The translations under genes were made by a program, and so were the position numbers. A model generated the notes under the pieces. It worked only from the letters and a program-made list of their open reading frames with translations. It made no database searches and was not told where the DNA came from. Below are positions 6,724-8,720 of a DNA stretch of 8,720 bases, in pieces. The DNA is from Clostridium sp. Its GTDB lineage: Bacteria > Bacillota_A > Clostridia > Lachnospirales > Lachnospiraceae. The DNA lies in the NCBI GenBank assembly GCA_023666975.1, contig JAMPAW010000144.1, positions 1 to 8,720 on the forward strand, given 5' to 3'. The stretch's first letter is position 1; every line of letters begins with the position of its first letter.

Positions 6724-6757
6724 GACTTGTCTCTCCTCTTTTTGTAATCGTCTGTAT

Positions 6758-6885
6758 AGGCAATTGCGAAATGTTTTTTCGTGGAGAATTGATACAGCTT
6801 TTCTCGGCTAACGTTCCTAATGCTGTCGAAAAGCTGTATCAATTCTCCACAAGCAAATTCACTTTTTCGAGTTTCGCAATCGCCT
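6758..6885. repeat. 128-bp nested palindrome with a 23-bp perfect stem
   Basis: The arms 6781-6803 and 6828-6850 are perfect reverse complements over 23 bp around a 24-base loop (6804-6827). An outer pair, 6758-6771 and 6872-6885, matches at 13 of 14 bases (the exception would be a G-U pair in minus-strand RNA), with asymmetric unpaired bases between the two stems. No run of T follows either arm, so it does not look like an intrinsic terminator. It ends 34 bases before the ATG of the hydrogenase-like gene and leaves the ribosome binding site outside the stem. Confidence 0.9.
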
Positions 6886-6898
6886 GTAATCTATATTG

Positions 6899-6927
6899 AT
6901 TCTAACATATTGAACAGGTTTTGACTA
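6899..6927 (-). promoter_or_regulatory. Probable promoter of the hydrogenase-like/HD-GYP gene, inside the MITE-like element
   Basis: On the minus strand TAGTCA (6922-6927), a 17-base spacer and TAGAAT (6899-6904) match the SigA consensus at 4 of 6 and 5 of 6 bases, and a TG one base before the -10 makes it an extended -10 promoter. Transcription would start near 6892, just outside the large hairpin, so the whole 128-base palindrome would become the 5' part of a leader of about 170 bases. Confidence 0.5.
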
Positions 6928-7016
6928 TGGGAAATGTGAAGAGGGTTTCGTCTCTCTGATAAAATCGCATGGCGGCTGCAAAACTCGAAAAAATATTCCG
7001 CAATTGCCTAATAAAA

Positions 7017-7463
7017 TCACGCAAAATCTTTGACAAATGAAACATGGTCTTTTAATTCTCTAAAGCCATTTTTCTGATAAAAATGATATGCCGGAACGGT
7101 TCTGTCCGTTTGCAGAAAAATATGTGTTATCTTTCTGCATTTCACATATTCCTCCACTTGCCTTAAAAAATCAGTTCCCATTCCCATACCCTGCTTTTCT
7201 GTCTTAATGCAAAACTCAAAAATATAGTATTCCGTACCACTGTGCCAGTGTATGATACTACCCATGGAAAGACCGACCAGCATATCCTTTTCAAATGCGC
7301 CCAACGTCAGTGAATTTCTATTCCCGATCAAATCCATGATATATTCACTGAGCTGCTTTTCATCTCCCCAGTCATCCTCCCACGGTTTACTTGTGAAAAT
7401 TTCTGCATACAATGACTTAATTTCTTCGATGTGTTCAACATTCAGTTCCCTTACCAAAATCAC
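7017..7463 (-). CDS. GNAT-family N-acetyltransferase
   Basis: A 148-residue protein when started at the GTG 7461-7463. That start is preferred because a G-rich Shine-Dalgarno (AAGGGGGG) ends about 8 bases upstream and the protein then begins MILVRELNVEHIEEI, the usual beta-1/alpha-1 opening of a GNAT fold. A longer frame to an ATG at 7521-7523 exists, but it spans the promoter -10 box and would add 20 hydrophobic residues unlike the family. The acetyl-CoA pyrophosphate loop is EKQGMGMGTDFL (89-100; Q/RxxGxG/A motif). HIFLQTDRTVPAYHFYQKNGF (114-134) is the usual motif B with 'A..FY...GF'. Substrate is unknown; the family includes aminoglycoside, peptide and small-amine acetylases, and nothing here singles out one. 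It is divergent from padR and may share its control region. Confidence 0.88.
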   Translation of the reverse strand: MILVRELNVEHIEEIKSLYAEIFTSKPWEDDWGDEKQLSEYIMDLIGNRNSLTLGAFEKDMLVGLSMGSIIHWHSGTEYYIFEFCIKTEKQGMGMGTDFLRQVEEYVKCRKITHIFLQTDRTVPAYHFYQKNGFRELKDHVSFVKDFA

Positions 7464-7494
7464 AAAGTTATCCCCCCTTCTGTTAGATAAAAAT

Positions 7495-7503
7495 ATTATA
7501 ACA
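7495..7503 (-). promoter_or_regulatory. Extended -10 promoter of the acetyltransferase gene
   Basis: On the minus strand TATAAT (7495-7500) is preceded by TG one base upstream, giving an extended -10 element. No good -35 is seen at 16-18 bases. Transcription would start near 7488, leaving a short leader of about 25 bases that contains the Shine-Dalgarno. This position argues against the longer upstream ATG being used. Confidence 0.5.
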
Positions 7504-7590
7504 AAATTACTAAATAATATCATTCCTTTTTATTATGTCTTCGGTAAAAACAAATTTGCATTTAAAGCCAATCCGCTTTTCATAAACCCC

Positions 7591-7619
7591 TTGACAATTA
7601 TATCGAGGCTCGATATAAT
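7591..7619 (+). promoter_or_regulatory. Perfect-consensus SigA promoter of the padR-DUF2812 operon
   Basis: TTGACA (7591-7596), exactly 17 bases, then TATAAT (7614-7619): both boxes and the spacer are ideal. Such a strong promoter is normally held down by a repressor, and the whole spacer and -10 box are covered by a palindrome. The expected start point is near 7626, within the second palindrome. Confidence 0.93.
7597..7619. promoter_or_regulatory. Operator 1: 23-bp perfect palindrome over the padR promoter
   Basis: ATTATATCGAG and CTCGATATAAT are exact reverse complements around a central G at 7608. The palindrome covers the spacer and the -10 box, so a bound dimer would block RNA polymerase. 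Two features make PadR itself the likely ligand: the position in front of padR and the symmetric ATATCGA half-sites. Confidence 0.85.
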
Positions 7620-7638
7620 ATATAGAACTTCGATATAT
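7618..7638. promoter_or_regulatory. Operator 2: imperfect palindrome at the padR transcription start
   Basis: Ten base pairs flank a central C at 7628, with one mismatched pair (7624/7632). The right half reads TTCGATATAT, sharing the CGATAT core with operator 1. The two centres are 20 bp apart, about two helical turns, placing both sites on one face of the DNA, which suits cooperative binding by two repressor dimers. Confidence 0.65.
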
Positions 7639-7661
7639 CAAAGTGAAATAGTAAGGAGAGG

Positions 7662-7991
7662 ATGCCTACGGACAGTAAAATCAAACGGATCTATGTACCA
7701 ATGACGGAAAGCGGCTTTTATATTTTATTCTGTCTCCAGCAGCCACAGCACGGCTACGGAATCAGCCAGCAGGTCAGGCAAATGACCGGAGGAGAGCTAA
7801 TTATCAGCGCAGGAACGATGTACGGAACACTCTCAAAAATGGAAAAAGATGGTCTGATTGCTTTTGAGAGAGAAGAGGAAAAGCGGAAGCTATATCGAAT
7901 TACCGAACTTGGAAAAGAAATTTTAGATCTTGAAATCAAACGCATTGAACGCTTGTATAAAAACAGCAAAGGAGTGAAAATAAATGAATAA
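7662..7991 (+). CDS. PadR-family transcriptional repressor
   Basis: A 109-residue winged-helix protein of the short PadR subfamily. Signatures: MTESGFYILFCLQQPQHGYGI (14-34) with the HGYGI helix-2 motif, SAGTMYGTLSKMEKDGLI (49-66) as the recognition helix, and the wing EREEEKRKLYRITELGK (69-85), followed by a short C-terminal dimerisation helix. The start ATG at 7662 is only 3 bases after AAGGAG (7653-7658), close for efficient initiation; the next in-frame ATG (codon 14) would remove part of helix 1, so the first is kept. It is followed by the DUF2812 gene with an 8-bp overlap. Two palindromes at its own promoter indicate autorepression. PadR proteins often release DNA on binding a small molecule or partner; the neighbour is the obvious candidate, by inference. 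Confidence 0.93.
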   Translation: MPTDSKIKRIYVPMTESGFYILFCLQQPQHGYGISQQVRQMTGGELIISAGTMYGTLSKMEKDGLIAFEREEEKRKLYRITELGKEILDLEIKRIERLYKNSKGVKINE

Positions 7992-8535
7992 CCAAAAAAC
8001 GATAATACGCTTTTTTACCATTGCCGATTATGAGGAGGAAGAAGTATGGCTGCACGATCAGCATGAAAACGGCTGGAAACTATTAAAAATGATTCCGCCA
8101 TGCTTCTATATTTTTGAGGAATGTACGCCGGAGAATGTCGCATACCGGCTGGATTATAAAAATAATACCGAGACCAGTGACTATTTCCAGATTTTTGAGG
8201 ATTATGGCTGGGAATATATCGGTCAGTGTGTTGGATGGCTGTATTTTCGCAAACCGTCGTCCAAGACGGATTCTGAACAGGATGGCGAAATTTTCTCTGA
8301 CAACGAATCAAGGCTTGATATGGTTAACCATGTGGTGAAAACCCGTTTACTTCCGCTCCTGATCATTTTTTCCTGCTGTGTGATTCCCAATCTCACCAGA
8401 AGCATAGCAACCAGTGACTCTCTTGCTACCGTGTTCACTGTAGTCTTTTCCGTCCTGGCACTGATATATCTCTATCTGCTTACTTACTGCGGTTGGAAAT
8501 TGCGAAAGCTGCGGACAAAGTATGAAAATGACTGA
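7984..8535 (+). CDS. DUF2812 membrane protein, PadR partner
   Basis: A 183-residue protein. The N-terminal DUF2812 domain (about 1-92) shows FFTIADYEEEEVWLHDQHENGWKL (10-33), an F-YIFEECTPENVAYRLDY strand pair (41-58), and YFQIFEDYGWEYIGQCVGWLYFRK (67-90), all typical of the family. After a linker with acidic residues come two membrane segments at about 121-137 and 148-170, ending in a basic KLRKLRTKYEND tail. The ATG lies inside the last codons of padR and has AAGGAG at 7969-7974, nine bases upstream, so the two are translationally coupled. padR-DUF2812 pairs are common in Firmicutes. By analogy with regulator/membrane-antagonist pairs, the soluble domain may sense or sequester PadR, but this has no direct support here. 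Confidence 0.9.
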   Translation: MNNQKTIIRFFTIADYEEEEVWLHDQHENGWKLLKMIPPCFYIFEECTPENVAYRLDYKNNTETSDYFQIFEDYGWEYIGQCVGWLYFRKPSSKTDSEQDGEIFSDNESRLDMVNHVVKTRLLPLLIIFSCCVIPNLTRSIATSDSLATVFTVVFSVLALIYLYLLTYCGWKLRKLRTKYEND

Positions 8536-8720
8536 ATGGATACTCTGCCCCGCCTCGTTGCCTCGCCTATCAAATGCGGCGGGGTATCGGGATATGTCCA
8601 CTTTTAGGGAAATTCATCCATGATTGCAATTTTCCCTGTTTCCGTCTGGCAACAGTTCCCTATGACCTCCGGGGATTTTCCATGTATCCCTGTCCTTATG
8701 TTTGCAGAAGACGTATTTAT
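8536..8720. other. Right-edge region without a supported gene
   Basis: There is a 7-bp GC stem (CCCCGCC 8548-8554 with GGCGGGG 8578-8584) with a 23-base loop just after the DUF2812 stop. It is not followed by a T run, so it is a poor terminator candidate. On the minus strand a frame is open from the edge to a TAA at 8604-8606 (38 codons, ending KIAIMDEFP). On the plus strand a frame opens at an ATG at 8620 and runs off the edge, without a good ribosome binding site. Either could be chance; the minus frame might be the end of a gene lying outside. Confidence 0.3.

Larger units (their letters stand above)
6757..7010. mobile_element. MITE-like element with 25-bp terminal inverted repeats
   Basis: The ends 6757-6781 (TAGGCAATTGCG...) and 6986-7010 (...CGCAATTGCCTA) are inverted repeats matching at 23 of 25 positions. 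Each terminal GGCAATTGCG block is preceded by TA, which fits the TA target duplication of IS630/Tc1-type elements. Inside are further inverted copies: the AGGCRATTGCG block recurs at 6875-6885 (minus), and 6863-6878 pairs with 6977-6992 at 15 of 16 bases. No protein of useful size is encoded, as expected of a non-autonomous element. It fills nearly the whole gap between the hydrogenase-like gene and the acetyltransferase gene and ends 6 bases from the latter's stop. That it is mobile is inferred from structure; other genomic copies would prove it. Confidence 0.6.

Noticed and set aside
6781..6850. The 23-bp perfect stem as a Rho-independent terminator for the acetyltransferase gene
   Set aside because: Neither strand has a T run after the stem, the loop is 24 bases, and the stem is not GC-rich. 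It lies over 160 bases after the stop codon and belongs to a larger repeat.
7464..7523. N-terminal extension of the acetyltransferase to the ATG at 7521-7523
   Set aside because: It would translate through the TATAAT box, has no Shine-Dalgarno, and adds 20 residues unlike the GNAT start, whereas the GTG at 7461-7463 has a good ribosome binding site.
8546..8586. GC-rich hairpin after the DUF2812 gene as an intrinsic terminator
   Set aside because: The stem is only 7 bp plus weak closing pairs, the loop is 23 bases, and no T run follows. It is noted only as a possible weak structure.
1..8720. CRISPR array, tRNA or rRNA genes, phage or conjugation genes
   Set aside because: No regularly spaced direct repeats, no tRNA-like cloverleaf or rRNA sequence, and no integrase, terminase or relaxase motifs were found.

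Overview
The window looks like chromosomal DNA of a low-GC, probably anaerobic Firmicute, most likely a Clostridia/Lachnospiraceae-type gut bacterium. This rests on strong AGGAGG-type ribosome binding sites, consensus SigA promoters, DUF421, DUF624 and PadR-DUF2812 genes, a cobalamin-enzyme activation-like protein, and an oxygen-sensitive [FeFe]-hydrogenase-like protein. The genus is an inference. No rRNA, tRNA, CRISPR array or intact transposase was found.

Left edge (1-1407, minus strand): two tightly packed D12-class adenine-N6 DNA methyltransferase genes, the second cut by the window edge. They sit behind a good promoter (TTGCCT, 17 bp, TATAAT). A 27-codon reading frame begins almost at the predicted transcription start and overlaps the first methyltransferase start. 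Two Dam-class enzymes in tandem suggest a restriction-modification system with an asymmetric (type IIS-like) site; any nuclease would lie outside the window.

1414-2991 (minus): an unrecognised 276-aa protein, then a 223-aa protein resembling the free-standing activation domain of cobalamin-dependent methionine synthase, with a four-cysteine C-terminus but no visible RPxPGYP motif.

3174-4693: a DUF421 (YetF-type) membrane protein on plus, convergent by five bases with a DUF624 (YesL-type) membrane protein on minus that has its own promoter.

4753-6723 (minus): the most interesting gene. It encodes a 656-aa fusion of a ferredoxin-like 2x[4Fe-4S] domain, an [FeFe]-hydrogenase H-domain with the proton-transfer cysteine replaced by proline, a four-cysteine Fe-S domain and an intact HD-GYP c-di-GMP phosphodiesterase domain. 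It reads as a redox or H2 sensor that sets c-di-GMP. Upstream lies a 254-bp MITE-like element (6757-7010) with 25-bp terminal inverted repeats, TA at both ends and a long internal hairpin. It carries a plausible promoter placed so that the hairpin would become the 5' leader of the sensor mRNA.

7017-8535: a GNAT acetyltransferase (minus), divergent from a PadR repressor and DUF2812 membrane protein that overlap by 8 bp (plus). The padR promoter is a perfect consensus and is covered by a 23-bp palindrome, with a second related palindrome 20 bp downstream, so tight autoregulation is likely. The last 185 bases hold only a weak hairpin and a short open frame running off the edge.
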